NCBI GenBank assembly: GCA_022579005.1
Contig: MU401605.1
Span: 1 to 64,000, forward strand
Length of the DNA stretch: 64,000 nt
Origin: Poronia punctata
Lineage: Eukaryota; Ascomycota; Sordariomycetes; Xylariales; Xylariaceae
Direction of reading: 5' to 3'
This document shows positions 12,517-23,545 of the stretch, piece by piece (the stretch's first letter is position 1; each line of letters opens with the position of its first letter). The position numbers and the translations under genes are program-made. Below the pieces are notes generated by a model. It searched no databases. It saw nothing but the letters and a program-made list of their open reading frames with translations, and was not told the DNA's origin.

Positions 12517-13846
12517 ATGTCTAAGCGGTCATTCGAGGAATTTGCGACGGCGGAATCGTGCACATCTCGGTATCAATCCGTTTTAGACCACGCTAACCGC
12601 CTGCTGGAAGCGGCAGAGTCACTGAAGCAAGATCTTGAACGACTGGGGAAAGACTGCCGCCAACCATCACATGAGACTATCCTCTCGACATTAAAGCGAC
12701 ACAATGCCAAAATACATCCCGTCACTCAAGCGCTCTCTCATGCCGAGGTTCGGATAAAGAAGACCTCATAGCACCCCATGACCTCATCGGAATTCTGACA
12801 TTTCTCTTTCACAGACAGCCAGCGTTGACGAGACATGTATGAGCGTGGAGGAGATGCCACAAAAGACCAGGAAGCGAGAAGAGGGTGTTCAACATTCTTT
12901 GGACAGTGGTTCTCGCCCGGGATTACCAGTTCCTCGCCCAGTGGTTCTCACAAAATGGACGCCTGATGACTTCTCCAATACGGATGCGTTGCCGGCCCTA
13001 CCCCCTGTGTTAAACCCTGTGCTCGAGAGGGCAGCACGTACGCACTCGGGAATAGCCGGCGGACTAGGCGAGGAGAGCTACGAGAGACTGGAGTGGATCG
13101 GTGATGCATATCTATATCTCATATCCTCGGCCTTTATCTACCAGACGTTTCCCAATCTGCCTACCGGGCGAAGCTCGCAGTTACGAGAGAGGCTCATCAA
13201 GAACGAGACTTTATCCGAGTTCACCGTGCGGTATGGTATCGACAAGCGGGCTAGATTACCCACAGAGTTCCAGCCTGGTGGAAGGCAGGCAGCGGGCGGC
13301 ACCTCGGCCTCGAAGAAGGAGAGAAAGAAACTTCTAGGCGATCTATTCGAAGCCTACACAGCTGCTGCCATTCTTGGTGACGACGACGGTCTCTCACGCG
13401 TCACCGCGTGGGTCAAGACCTTATGGAGCGATGTCCTTAAGCGTGAGATAAGTGACGAGCACAAAACCACTGCTTCCCAGAAACGCCACGACGGGTTCAC
13501 GAAAGTGGAAGGTCGCGACAACAGCTCCCCTGCACAACCCATCATGGAGCAGAGTATGCCAGCCAAGGCAAAGTTGGCACAGGCAATAGGGGCAAGGAAT
13601 GTCACGATATCCTACCGAGACGAAGGCCCTCCCAAGAAGGACAAGAATACCGGTTTACCATGGTACACTGTTGCGGCTTACTACGATGGACTTGGTGAGA
13701 AGAATCTTCTTCTTGGCTACGGCAGCGGTCTATCGAAGAAGGACGCGGGCGCCATCGCTGCCACGAAGGCGTTGGAGAATAAGAAGTTAATAAAAAGGCT
13801 CCAAAAGCTCAAGGACGATATGAACCAGGTACTCAAAAATACATGA
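12517..13846 (+). CDS. Ribonuclease III (single RIII domain plus dsRBD), Rnt1-like
   Basis: Two exons, 12517-12747 and 12815-13846, giving 420 aa. The 67-bp intron starts with a weak GTTCGG donor but has a good CTGAC branch point and TTTCACAG acceptor. Joining restores the frame. The RIII signature ERLEWIGDAYLYL has acidic residues E167, E170 and D174. The second metal-binding pair is D253/E256 in GDLFEAYTAAA. A double-stranded RNA-binding domain spans about 325-403. All key acidic residues are present, so it should cleave dsRNA, as Rnt1-type enzymes do in rRNA, snRNA and snoRNA processing. With one RIII domain it is not a canonical two-domain Dicer. Exon 1 encodes a charged helical N-terminus. 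It is the first gene beside the RIP island. Confidence 0.88.
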
Positions 13847-14309
13847 GTTTGGCCGAGAAGGACATGGCTACGGCAGGTCCTTGGTTTTTCACGCATTGGG
13901 GGACAACGCTTCGATAGAATCCTGGCAGAAGGCTCGACTAAATGCCAAGTTCTCGATATCCTCTGGGTACTTACCTAACCTATTTGATGATACGGTAGGT
14001 ATCTAGATATTCCCTGCCGGTTTCGACAGCTGTACTTAGGTATGAAATTAATTGTATCCCATTCCGGCCGTTACATGCTGAATGAGCAATTCAAACCCTT
14101 GTACCGAAGCATCTCCCTGTACCCACATCCGGATGGGAACGAAGGCAATAGCCCGCGTATGACACCCAGAAAATTCTAGGTTTTCGGATCAGGAGTATCG
14201 CAACGGAACATATGCCCTAGAGATTATCGGAACGGTTGCTCATGAGCCGCAAACCGCAACTCGCTGTCGAAGTGATGATCGCAACCTGTGAGGCAGCTGT
14301 ACATCAGCT
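13847..14309. other. Intergenic, RNase III to tRNA
   Basis: Contains the presumed 3' UTR of the RNase III gene and the 5' flank of the tRNA. No ORF with coding character. Confidence 0.6.
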
Positions 14310-14416
14310 GGTCGGTTAGCTCAGTTGGTTAGAGCGTCGTACTAATATTATGTTGTCTATACTGCGATGTAATATCAGTAATGCGAAGGTCATGAGTTCG
14401 ACCCTCATACTGACCA
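14310..14416 (+). tRNA. tRNA-Ile (anticodon AAU) with 33-bp intron
   Basis: The cloverleaf folds fully. The acceptor GGTCGGT pairs with ACTGACC (one G-T) and the discriminator A is at 14416. The D arm is GCTC/GAGC. The anticodon stem TCGTA pairs with TGCGA around loop CTAATAA, giving anticodon AAT (14344-14346), which reads AUU after A34 modification. The T arm is ATGAG-TTCGACC-CTCAT. The intron at 14348-14380 sits after position 37, the canonical nuclear tRNA intron site. CCA is not encoded. Confidence 0.93.
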
Positions 14417-14426
14417 ACCGTGTTCC

Positions 14427-14431
14427 TTTTT
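14427..14431 (+). terminator. RNA polymerase III terminator of tRNA-Ile
   Basis: A run of five T starts 11 bp after the tRNA 3' end, the usual pol III stop signal. Confidence 0.7.
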
Positions 14432-14867
14432 GTTGTTTCATGTGGGATATCGTGCACTTCTAGCGCTGGGCTATTCCTGGGGGCAACGGCATGACTCGCG
14501 ATGTTGCCGGTCTCTGCATTTTACCTGTTTGCTATTGGGATCATATCCGGTAAGCCGGTAATTATGCAGTTGTTCGACTTTCCTGATATTACTACGTGAG
14601 ATGTCCAGGCTACGAGTATTCGAGTTGTTTCGCATTCCCGACACCCTGTTCGCGTTGTACGCAGACCGCAGTATAATTCCAACTTTTCTGTATTCCATAA
14701 TATTTTCTCTTCGTGTGCTCTAGATACAACAAACAGACAAACAAATAGACCGGCAACATTAAACCTCGATACCCAAACCCACTCTCCAACCAAAGCTTCC
14801 CATCTTTCCACCCAATCCACCACTTCCTTGCCGTCCCCCTAGGCAGATGACAGTCCAGCATCTACAC

Positions 14868-15311
14868 TCACTGCAAAGTCTGCACAGGGAAGCTCAAGTC
14901 AGGATCGACAACCGTCCCGTTACCCAGCACATCATCTCTATACCCAGCATAAACAATAAGATTCTTCGGCCGATCAACAACCGAGAGAACAGTAAACCCG
15001 TTACCGGCACCAAACTGTCCGCTCCACCCACTCGTGATAGTGTAGGCGCCGCAAGTGACCGGACCCCCAGGGGCCGTGCTCGCCGGCTGGACGCCCGTGT
15101 TTCGGACTACAAAGACACAGTCTGTCGGATCTACACCTTCGGTGTTGGTGTCGATCCCGAAGGTCCATGTGCAGGTTGTGTCGTTGGTGTTGCAGGTGCG
15201 CGCGAGAGAGGTGAGGGTCCATTCTGCCGAGGCGAATGTCGAGCGCGTCTTTGCGAGGACGGGGGCGCACACGGCGAGGAGGGCGGTGAGGGTGGTAGTT
15301 GTGAATTGCAT
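14868..15311 (-). CDS. Small secreted cysteine-containing protein
   Basis: 147 aa, single exon. The first about 20 residues (MQFTTTTLTALLAVCAPVLA) form a clear signal peptide. The mature part is Thr/Gly/Val-rich, looks beta-stranded, and has four cysteines (C40, C47, C65, C87), enough for two disulphides. The block SGWSGQFGAGNGF followed by TVLSVVD resembles a recurrent but uncharacterised family of small secreted proteins in Pezizomycotina (from memory, not searched). It has no catalytic motif or GPI signal. Role unknown: effector, elicitor-like or cell-wall-associated are all possible. A minus-strand TATA-like element lies about 210 bp upstream. Codon use and start context look genuine. Confidence 0.75.
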   Translation of the reverse strand: MQFTTTTLTALLAVCAPVLAKTRSTFASAEWTLTSLARTCNTNDTTCTWTFGIDTNTEGVDPTDCVFVVRNTGVQPASTAPGGPVTCGAYTITSGWSGQFGAGNGFTVLSVVDRPKNLIVYAGYRDDVLGNGTVVDPDLSFPVQTLQ

Positions 15312-17104
15312 TTTGATTTGTGTAGGTAGTTGTTATGTGTTTATTGGACTAGGTTATTTGTTTCTTGGGGTTGATTCCGAAGTACTGGCTTGAGGGTTTT
15401 ATAAGTGACGCTTTTGTTTGTGTGTTTTTTCTCGATCGATGTGTATCTTGAGACGATGGTGATGGTGATGGTGAGGTGATGATGCTGTACAAAGGAAAGC
15501 AAGACATGACGTTGGGGACTCACTTATATATATCTTGATTCTTTACCCTCTTTGCCCTAACTTCTACTACATGTGACATATACACGTCCCCAACAGACTA
15601 GATCATACCAATGGGTTGGTTACATGACCATACACCAAGTGGCGAAATTGACCGTATAATCCCACTACCTACCTACACAACGTCTACCTTTACAAATGCG
15701 ACAATATCCATCCAATACGGATATGACAAGGACGTACGTAGGTCTAGGTATGCTGATGTTATACTCGTACGTGTAGGTATAGCCACTCAGTCCTATAAAC
15801 CTCGTATTTCAGCTGTCTGACCTCACTTTACTGACCGTTTGTTGGTTTTGGCTTGGGAAGGACTAGGTTTTTGTTTGGTTCGGTGGCTGAATGGACGTAT
15901 GTACTCGTAGCAACGGGTAGATAAGTGGAAGTGAATGATCATGTATGTTGTAATACTGTTGCAAGGACTCTTGCTGTTGTCCTTTCCCCTCTCACATCGC
16001 CGCCCATTCACTGTTTTCCTTTACGTATACGGTTATAAGCGGCGAGCTGATATGATATGATTGGGCTGATGTATTTGCCCCAAGTAAACAATTCACTATA
16101 ATAGTAACACTTGTTTTACGACCCCCTTACCTTTACCCCAAATCCCCAAATGCAACCAGAAAAAACATGATATATAAAAAGGCAAAGATAAAAAAATTCG
16201 TGTCTGATGATATACGGCGATGTCTCGGATCGATCTTGGCTGGTACGGCACGCGCCTACCGCCCATGCAGGCGGTACATGCCCCTTACCTAAGACGTTGT
16301 GATCGGCGGTCGCCAAGGCCTCGTATTGTATTTTGCCAACAGAGAGAGAGAGGGGGGTGACAGTGACAGCGGCAGTGACAACTGACAAGCCAGCCAATGC
16401 CACTTTCGCTGTTTGCCCCCTTTGTTCGTGTCCTAGTAGTAAAGTAAGTACTGTGATAGATAGATAGAACCTGCGTTTAGACTAGTACGTGTACTACGTT
16501 AACCTTACTTTAAGCTTGTCCCCCACAACATGTAAATTGGAGGAGAAGCTTACTCGCCCGCTTGTTGACCAATGTCTCACCTGGACTGACCACCTATTAA
16601 TACCTACATACAGTTGGGGGTGACTGCCGATTCGCTTATTTCCGGAAATCTCTTTTGTTGCGGTGCAGCTCAGTCCTGTATTGACCTGGGTAATTATACC
16701 CCGATATGGTTTTGTCTGGCCATTGTCGTCTCGAAGCTGCGCAGCACTTGATGAAACTCTCAGGGCAGCGATTAAATATATCTTGGGTCATGTGGAACGG
16801 ATTCCATTGTTACTCGTTGCTTTACCATCATGATCTAACCTTCCGGTCCAAAGCCTGTTTTGATATTTATAGCTTCTGTACAACGTTAGCACATACCAAG
16901 GTACCTGAAACATAATATGGCCGTATGCATAGTACATGTCGTTACATAACCCATCCACTATGAGCATCGCGATTCTTCACTTTGCCTCGTAGACGGTAGC
17001 TATCCAAGACAGGTTCCCAGGTATCATAAATCCCGATCCCCTATTCCCTGTGTCCATTTCCCCCTTTTCACAGTCGCCCTTAACATCTTTTTCCTTTTTC
17101 TGAT
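15312..17104. other. Intergenic, 1.8 kb
   Basis: Contains the minus-strand upstream region of the secreted-protein gene, including a GATGGT-type repeat near 15452-15482, and the 3' flank of the esterase. A purine-rich (AG)n stretch lies near 16340-16352. No convincing ORF on either strand. Confidence 0.55.
15523..15533 (-). promoter_or_regulatory. TATA-like element upstream of the secreted-protein gene
   Basis: On the minus strand this reads ATATATATAAG, about 212 bp before the ATG at 15311. The distance fits a core promoter followed by a 5' UTR. Activity is inferred only. Confidence 0.35.
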
Positions 17105-18808
17105 CTAGAGATGGAAAGAATCGACATTTTCGAGCAGCCAAGCAGAACTTTCATTCCTAAAGTCGTCCTTAATGAGCTTGTTAAAGGTGCTGTAAAAGTT
17201 CATCAACTCCTTCTTCTCCTTATATTGCGGCCACTTGGGGAATAGGCTGGAGGTGCCCTCGTTGGGGTCCATGTTATGTACGAAGGAGATGTAGTAGCTG
17301 TGAATCGACTTGCTGGCGTAGTTGGGCAGGATACCATAGAAGACCTGCAAGATGTCGGACCCGTGGAATGTGCCCAAGATGGGAGTGCCGTAGTCATAAG
17401 ACGCCATGTAGGACCATGCCGGCACGTCGGGATTCTCCTGAATATGTGCTTGGAGGAACAGTCTACGAGTTACTGTGAATACCAGGTCGCCGAGAATGGC
17501 CGCGAGGCGCTTGAACTGGGGATATGGACTGTTCAGGATTCCAGTACGGAACGGACTTCCGTCTTGCAACTTGGGACTGTAGCCGTCCACCATCTCGGCA
17601 ATCAGCTCCCTTGACGCGTCGTGGAAGAAGACTTCGGATAGGTACGTGATCAAGTCGTTCTCTGTCGTCAAGTTGGACTGGAAGAGCGAGAAGAGGGTCC
17701 CTTCGTCTTCCTGGCCTCCGATGATCATCGGAACCGCTGCATACTGGCCGCTAAGAACTAGACGGTCAGGACTATCCGTTATTACGACACCGTCTGGGCG
17801 GGGAAGGTACGACAATGCGACAGAAGTGTAGCTTAGAATTCCAGGCACACTGTTGGCCGCATGCAAGAACGTGTCGTAGTCGGCTTCGCGAAGGCATTGG
17901 AGGGTATCGTCGGCCGAAGAGCAACCGGAACCACGGACTACCTCGTCATACACGTCTTGACAGCGCGGGCAGTCTACCCTGTCAGAAGGTACGACGCTGC
18001 CACTGTTCATGATGCCGGCACGGAAGAGAGGCTTTCCTTTGTACGTGTTGTTGCCGCCGAAGAGAATCATCTGGTCGAAGACGGAGATGGCTCCAGCCGA
18101 CTCTCCCCAGATGGTCACTTTGCTTGGATCACCTCCGAACGCCTCGATATTGTCCTGGACCCACTCAAGACCCATACGCTGGTCAAGGAGACCCAGGTTG
18201 GATGCACCGTCTGCCAGGATCTCCTTGCCGGCCAGGAACCCGAAACCACCGACGCGGTAGTTGACCGAGACGAAGATGAAGGGCTTGCGCTGGGCAATGC
18301 CGCTCAAGACGAGACTGCTGCCGTCGTACATGGCGGGGCTCCCGAGCTCGAAGCCACCGCCGAAGATCCAGAAGAGCACAGGCAGCTTATCGCCTGCTTT
18401 CGTGCCGGCTGGACGCTGCACTCTCATCGTGAGACAGTCCTCGGTTTGACCCGTCACAGTCTGGAAGAGCGGCGTATTGATCAAGTTGCCAAGCACGCTT
18501 GTAAGTAGAGGTCCTTCGGTAGCGAAGAACATCTGAGGGCACGAGGGCCCCACCCCGGCCGCATTGAGTGTGCCATAGGGCTTGGTGCGTTTCTGGGGCG
18601 GGCGGAGACGAAGGTTGCCCACCGGCGCGTCAGCAAAGGGGATGCCGGCGAAGTTCTCGACTCCTAGGATAGAGGTACCAACTACTGTACCAAGGGACGT
18701 CTTGACAGTAGTCACCACCCTCTCCTCGAGCTGAGGGGATGGTGCCGGTACCGCAGCGACGAGGCCGGCAAACCCGGCCATCGCTAGGGAGAGAACAGCA
18801 GCCTTCAT
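17105..18808 (-). CDS. Secreted type-B carboxylesterase / lipase
   Basis: 567 aa from the ATG at 18808, which gives a standard signal peptide (MKAAVLSLAMAGFAGLVAAVPA). An in-frame ATG at 18856 would add 16 residues that break the signal, so I prefer the inner start. It is an alpha/beta-hydrolase of the Candida rugosa lipase/cholinesterase family. The oxyanion motif is FGGGF, the nucleophile elbow GESAG has Ser237, the acid is Glu369 in EDEGTLF, and the base is His482 in GTFHGSDI. The triad is complete and the length is usual. It should hydrolyse esters or lipids outside the cell. The exact substrate cannot be read from sequence. A TATA-like element lies about 216 bp upstream on the minus strand. 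Confidence 0.92.
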   Translation of the reverse strand: MKAAVLSLAMAGFAGLVAAVPAPSPQLEERVVTTVKTSLGTVVGTSILGVENFAGIPFADAPVGNLRLRPPQKRTKPYGTLNAAGVGPSCPQMFFATEGPLLTSVLGNLINTPLFQTVTGQTEDCLTMRVQRPAGTKAGDKLPVLFWIFGGGFELGSPAMYDGSSLVLSGIAQRKPFIFVSVNYRVGGFGFLAGKEILADGASNLGLLDQRMGLEWVQDNIEAFGGDPSKVTIWGESAGAISVFDQMILFGGNNTYKGKPLFRAGIMNSGSVVPSDRVDCPRCQDVYDEVVRGSGCSSADDTLQCLREADYDTFLHAANSVPGILSYTSVALSYLPRPDGVVITDSPDRLVLSGQYAAVPMIIGGQEDEGTLFSLFQSNLTTENDLITYLSEVFFHDASRELIAEMVDGYSPKLQDGSPFRTGILNSPYPQFKRLAAILGDLVFTVTRRLFLQAHIQENPDVPAWSYMASYDYGTPILGTFHGSDILQVFYGILPNYASKSIHSYYISFVHNMDPNEGTSSLFPKWPQYKEKKELMNFYSTFNKLIKDDFRNESSAWLLENVDSFHL

Positions 18809-20991
18809 GTTGGCGGGCAGATGGTGATAGGCTAGGAACCTGAAGCTCAAGGTCAAGATCGGATGAAGACACCGGAGGGATCAGACTATATGTCTGTCGT
18901 CGACCACGTTTACAAAAGGACTGACCTCGGCTACCTAGGAGGTAGGTAGGCTCAAGAGATCTAATTCGTCCCAAGACAGTACCTGCAGAGTTCCTATATA
19001 CGACCAGAAGGGCGGCGCCGATCCTTATATAGATAGACTACCTTGCATGTTGACGACGGGACGCGATGGATGCTTGACTGGCCGGATTGTGTGCCGGCAC
19101 AAGGTTGAATGACTTGCATCGCAGCCTTCGCAGGGCTAGACTCCATGATTCAGCCCCGATAGGGGGGTAGCTTGCGGCCGGTAGTGGGTATCTTCAATTT
19201 GTCCATGGTCGTCAAGATCAAAGGATGGAAAAGTAAACGAGTTACTTGCCTGAAAACGAGTCGGATACCGGACCTTTCGCAAAGACGATGAAGGTTGGCG
19301 AGACTTCCCGAGGCAGTTAAGCAAGCGCGCTTGCAGGGGTTCTCCGCTTCCCCATATGGGGCTTCACCACTAAAAACTGCCTGTCCAAGCTTGGAAGTCA
19401 TCCCTGTAGGTAACATCCCCATATTCTAGACACGTTAACGAGCGTCTTTCAGTGGTTGTTGCAAGTACGCGAGCATTGGACAGCAAAAGCAAGACGTCAG
19501 GCTGCATCTAGGAGCGGCACTGGCATTGGCCGAAATGGGTGAGCTATGGGAAATCCCGTCACTAAGTACTTAAGTACCTATTCGAGGGAAGTACGGTAGG
19601 TGCCCTGCCTATGTAGTTGCCGCGGTTGACTTTTGACCTCTTCATGCCCGGGCAGGCTGGGCAGGCAATGAGGAAGCAAAATCCTTCCACATGTCTTACT
19701 GCAATTTCGCATCTTTCGCATGCTGTCCCATACTAACCTATCATCTTGCGGCGTATTAACTTCACAAGGGCGATTAACAAGCAAGGTCACAGACCTATCT
19801 CGGTTAACAATCGCCTTGTTCTGACTGTCTTGCTCATAACTCCGAGAGTTGAGGGGAAGCCTACCATGCCGCTTTTACTGATCTGGCAGCTTAACTATTA
19901 TGAGAAGGTGATTAGGAGACTGGTGAATTGGCGCAATAAAACGGGTCAGCAAGTCGCTACGCTAATACTATATATGAGTATGCTAAGACACGGTTGGAGC
20001 ATAACAGCTGAAAATCAAGCAATAATTCAAGCCGCAACTTCGGTGGAAAGCCTAAAGCGTCCTGATCTAGACTAGGAGGTCGCACAAGTGTTAATAGCTC
20101 GGCAAATATTATGCTTATTCTACTGGTGCCGGGTCGTAGAGCATACCAAGTCCGTAAGCTACTTAGTAGGTATGGTCCACGAACCGACCCGCGCAAAAGA
20201 CTTCATTTTGCTGTAAAGTCGGGGAGAGCCTAAAGCAAAGTATACCTAACAGTGTGGTATTAATGCAAAGCTAGATGGATTTTACCTACTCCAACAAGTT
20301 ACAGCAAGTATAACTGCATCTTCGTTGTACTCGCAAATAACGATTGCGGGGCATCACCAACAGCTCCGCTAGTTTGCAACGTTCCGGCAGACGTCTAATC
20401 CGGGGTGGTACTTGTCTGGGCATTATGTTAGGCACCTTTCTCGCCTGGTGTGCTAACGCTACAAACGGAACATCTCACAAACTTCGCTTACTTTAGAGAC
20501 CCTGGTTTTCTAGACCGCACGTCGTGAGCTGGAAGAGTCTACTTTTACTGTTTAAGTCTCTCCGATTCCTCGGGCCACACAGAGCCTGCAGCTGATGTCT
20601 CTTTAGAACTCTGGCATGCCTGGCTAGATACCTAATTGGCATGTGATCGTGGATCGTCAGGTCCCAGACCCCAGAGTCTAGATCGTCGATAGATGTGCCT
20701 ACCTACTCCTGTCATGCAGTTTTCACCAAAGTGCGGAGAAATCCCCGAAAGATTGGAATTATGCTGCAAAATCAACAAATAAACAGAGAATGAACTATAA
20801 TACAAAGCGACATCGGAAAACCCATGCCTACATGTAGTTAGGTAGGTACCTAAGGTACGTGTTCGAATTCCTATGTCCTACCTACCCTACTTTTTCAAAT
20901 ACGGCCCTCGCCTGCCTCGGATAGACCTGAACTACGAGTCATAGAAGGCACGTCACAGTCAGTACCTGTATCCCCAGGCAGAATGGCGCTA
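18809..20991. other. Intergenic, 2.2 kb
   Basis: Upstream region of the esterase on the left, then sequence without coding character. TAGGTAGG/CCTACCTA motifs recur (near 18942 and 20835-20860). Short open frames here lack family features or sensible composition. Confidence 0.5.
19024..19031 (-). promoter_or_regulatory. TATA-like element upstream of the esterase
   Basis: Minus strand reads TATATAAG, about 216 bp before the chosen ATG at 18808. Inferred core promoter. Confidence 0.35.
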
Positions 20992-22044
20992 CTAGCCCTT
21001 GTTTTGAATATAAATACAGTCATCGTGCGAGTCTCTTAGCGTGCATCTTGGCCAGTACTCGGACTCGGACCGCACTGCCGTCATCTGGTTCAACTGGTTC
21101 TTTCCTAGCTCCCGTGCATGTCCGAGATCTTCTTGGCTTGCCTTGACCGCCGGTTCATCTGAGCGCTCGCGCATTCTCTTGCGTCTCCAGAAGACCAGGA
21201 CTGCTGAGATCAAGATGAAAACAGAGACCGCTAAGCTTCCTATAATGACCTTGAGCCCGAAAGGGGGATTATCTGGAGGGGCTGGGCTGACACTCGGATT
21301 GACTCGCCCTGGCCCGGTGAGAACAGTCGCTGCCGCGATGACTGTCACTACTGTCGGTTCCCCAGTTGAACGATGCCGAGTCGGCGTTGACCCAGTTGAG
21401 GCTAGGCCATTGCTATTACTGACACTTCTAATACGAGAGCCACCTAGAAGAGTGCCGTCTTGGTTACCAAGCCCATGCCTGACATTGTGATATCGAAGTC
21501 CATGTCTATAAGCGCCTGACCCGACCACTTTTGCGGGAACTTTCCGCCTATCGATACTCCGGCCAAATGCGGCGGGCTCGCCGCCGCATGCCGTGTCAGT
21601 AGCCGACGGGAGTCCTTGCGTCAATATGCTCAGGCAAAGCGTAGTGCTCCATGTGAACCCGCTGTGAACAAATTTCAGCGTAGGAAGCGTGAGGATAGCG
21701 GCGAATTACTCTTACCTAGGACAGCATGAGGCTGCGAGAGGATAGGGCGCATCCATCGCTATTGTTCGTCCTACGGGACAGTCGCTCAGGCCGGTGTATA
21801 TCATTTCGGGAATTTCGGGCCTTTCGGTCGATGACAAGCAAGACAGCGGCGCCCGGAGGCCCCACGTGGATTCATCACTGTCCCAACAGAGAGCGGATCC
21901 GAATTCGATACAAGAACCATCCGTGTCCATGGGGCATTGGTGGAGAGCCAAACATGGTAGTTCGGCCGGGGGTTCCGTCGTCAAGGGAGGCTCCGTAACC
22001 CATGTCTTCGTAATGGGGATCGTCCGAGGTATGCCTGTGATCAT
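20992..22044 (-). CDS. Single-pass membrane protein with Cys-rich ectodomain (hypothetical)
   Basis: Two exons, 22044-21716 and 21661-20992, joined across a 54-bp intron with a perfect AG|GTAAGAG donor and TTCACAG acceptor. The product is 332 aa. The junction creates CCPSGFTWS, a motif I recognise from fungal surface proteins with a Cys-rich head, a Ser/Thr/Pro-rich stalk, one membrane span and a short tail. The membrane helix is at about 247-269 (VIIGSLAVSVFILISAVLVF), followed by a basic stop-transfer WRRKRMRER and a charged cytoplasmic tail. There is no clear N-terminal signal peptide, and an in-frame stop lies just upstream of the ATG. The stalk around residues 140-190 looks less conserved, and another intron there is possible. 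Role unknown; possibly a wall sensor. Confidence 0.6.
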
Positions 22045-23377
22045 ACTGACTCTTTAATATCTTGACAGGATGCCTACGATGAGCTTGAGTCGTTCAAATG
22101 ATAAGCACCATCTAGTCTCAATGGCGATGATCTTTAGAAGTAGTGTAAAACATGGCGATATTCCTGGATCTGGGTCAGGTCTCCCCCATCCCAATCGGAT
22201 CTCACCCACTACTTGGTAATCAAATAGGATAATCAACACATAGCCCCCCCTCTGGATGCATCTTATTGTTTCGGGGTACGGCACAACCCCCTTTTTAAGA
22301 GGTCAGAGTAGCAGTTAAGGCTCCTACTCATACCTTACCATTGCTATCCTGCTTAGCTGACCACACGCTTCATCTGGAATCATTTGATCCTCCTAATATC
22401 CTCCTAACAAGTCATTCTCGGCTCTACGTAAATGCACCGAATAGGCCGACCAGTTTTGCTTATTTATTGAGGAACGAGGTGAGTTCTTGTTGTTCGTGTT
22501 ACTTCTGGATTACAAGGGACATTGAAGAACTGTTGTCTCATGTTACTTGCCCCCAATGCTGCATCGTCTATTTTACTAGCACGCCTCGATATAGCGGCCC
22601 CCAAAAGCGACTGTATAAATAAGGTAGGTAGGTCGTAATCTAATAAAGGAGACGGACACAAATCCGATAGTCTACTTTCCATGCCTACCCTGAATGCGAC
22701 ACCTTTTTCGGCCTCGTCAGTTTGTACTACACTACCCTGGATGGAGACGGTGTTGTGTAACAAGTACTGACATGGACGGCACGGTCAGGTTGAATTATGC
22801 TTAGCCCCTACCTCTGCCCACCAAATCTTCTATCGGCCGAAGAGATATGGTATGCCGTAATCGCTTCCAGTATTACCTTTCTGGCGTCCTTGTCGAAGAA
22901 TGGTACCAATAGACAGTTTATTTATGGCGGCGATACTGCACTCATTGATAGCCTCATATCAATGCCCGTCATATTACCGAGAAGGGGGCTGTCAAGTTTG
23001 AATTGCTTAGGTCCAGTAATAGTTCAGTCGAGGATGGAGTTGCAACGCTTGATGGATACTTTAGGGTTCCCATCAGGGTCGCAGCGGGTCCGATGCCATC
23101 GAGCTCGGCGATCATGAGAACGAGACAACATCGAGATCCTTTGAGGAAGCATTATGTGTCCTTCGTTTCTTCTCAGGATCGTGGGCAGAGTTTTTTTATT
23201 GTCAGTCAAGTGCTGCGTTAGGTCTGCTATATACGGTAGCTTGTGCTGACCCGAAAGCGTCGGGCTGTTTGCAGGCAGGCGCCTACGTCAGGTGTATATG
23301 GGTTTGCCAATAATGTATAGATACATCATACCGAACCTACAGAACATCAATATCTCTCGTACGGCTTACCATTTCTT

Positions 23378-23398
23378 GGGGGGGGGGGGGGGGGGGGG
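23378..23398. repeat. Poly-G tract (21 G)
   Basis: Twenty-one consecutive G, about 100 bp left of the N gap. It is the reverse complement of the C tract on the other side of the gap. Confidence 0.9.
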
Positions 23399-23495
23399 CA
23401 AAGATGTTTTTGCCTTATAACAAATTTATAGTAATTGGAGGGGGGTTACTGTTGGGGGCGTGTTATAAATGGGCATGTTAAAAAACAATGATAAC

Positions 23496-23505
23496 NNNNN
23501 NNNNN
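23496..23505. other. Assembly gap (10 N)
   Basis: Ten N bases. The true length is unknown, because ten is a conventional placeholder. The sequence between the G tract and the C tract should be treated as unreliable. Confidence 0.95.
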
Positions 23506-23521
23506 GCCCCCCGCGCCCCCG

Positions 23522-23545
23522 CCCCCCCCCCCCCCCCCCCCCCCC
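23522..23545. repeat. Poly-C tract (24 C)
   Basis: Twenty-four consecutive C just right of the gap, preceded by a further C-rich stretch from 23506. Confidence 0.9.

Noticed and set aside
14847..15329. 160-codon frame on the + strand
   Set aside because: Antisense of the secreted-protein gene. Gly/Arg-rich composition is typical of a shadow frame.
17861..18508. 215-codon frame on the + strand
   Set aside because: Antisense of the carboxylesterase, whose catalytic motifs clearly lie on the minus strand.
19746..20075. 109-codon frame on the + strand between esterase and membrane-protein genes
   Set aside because: No motif, no splice partner, and composition like surrounding non-coding DNA.
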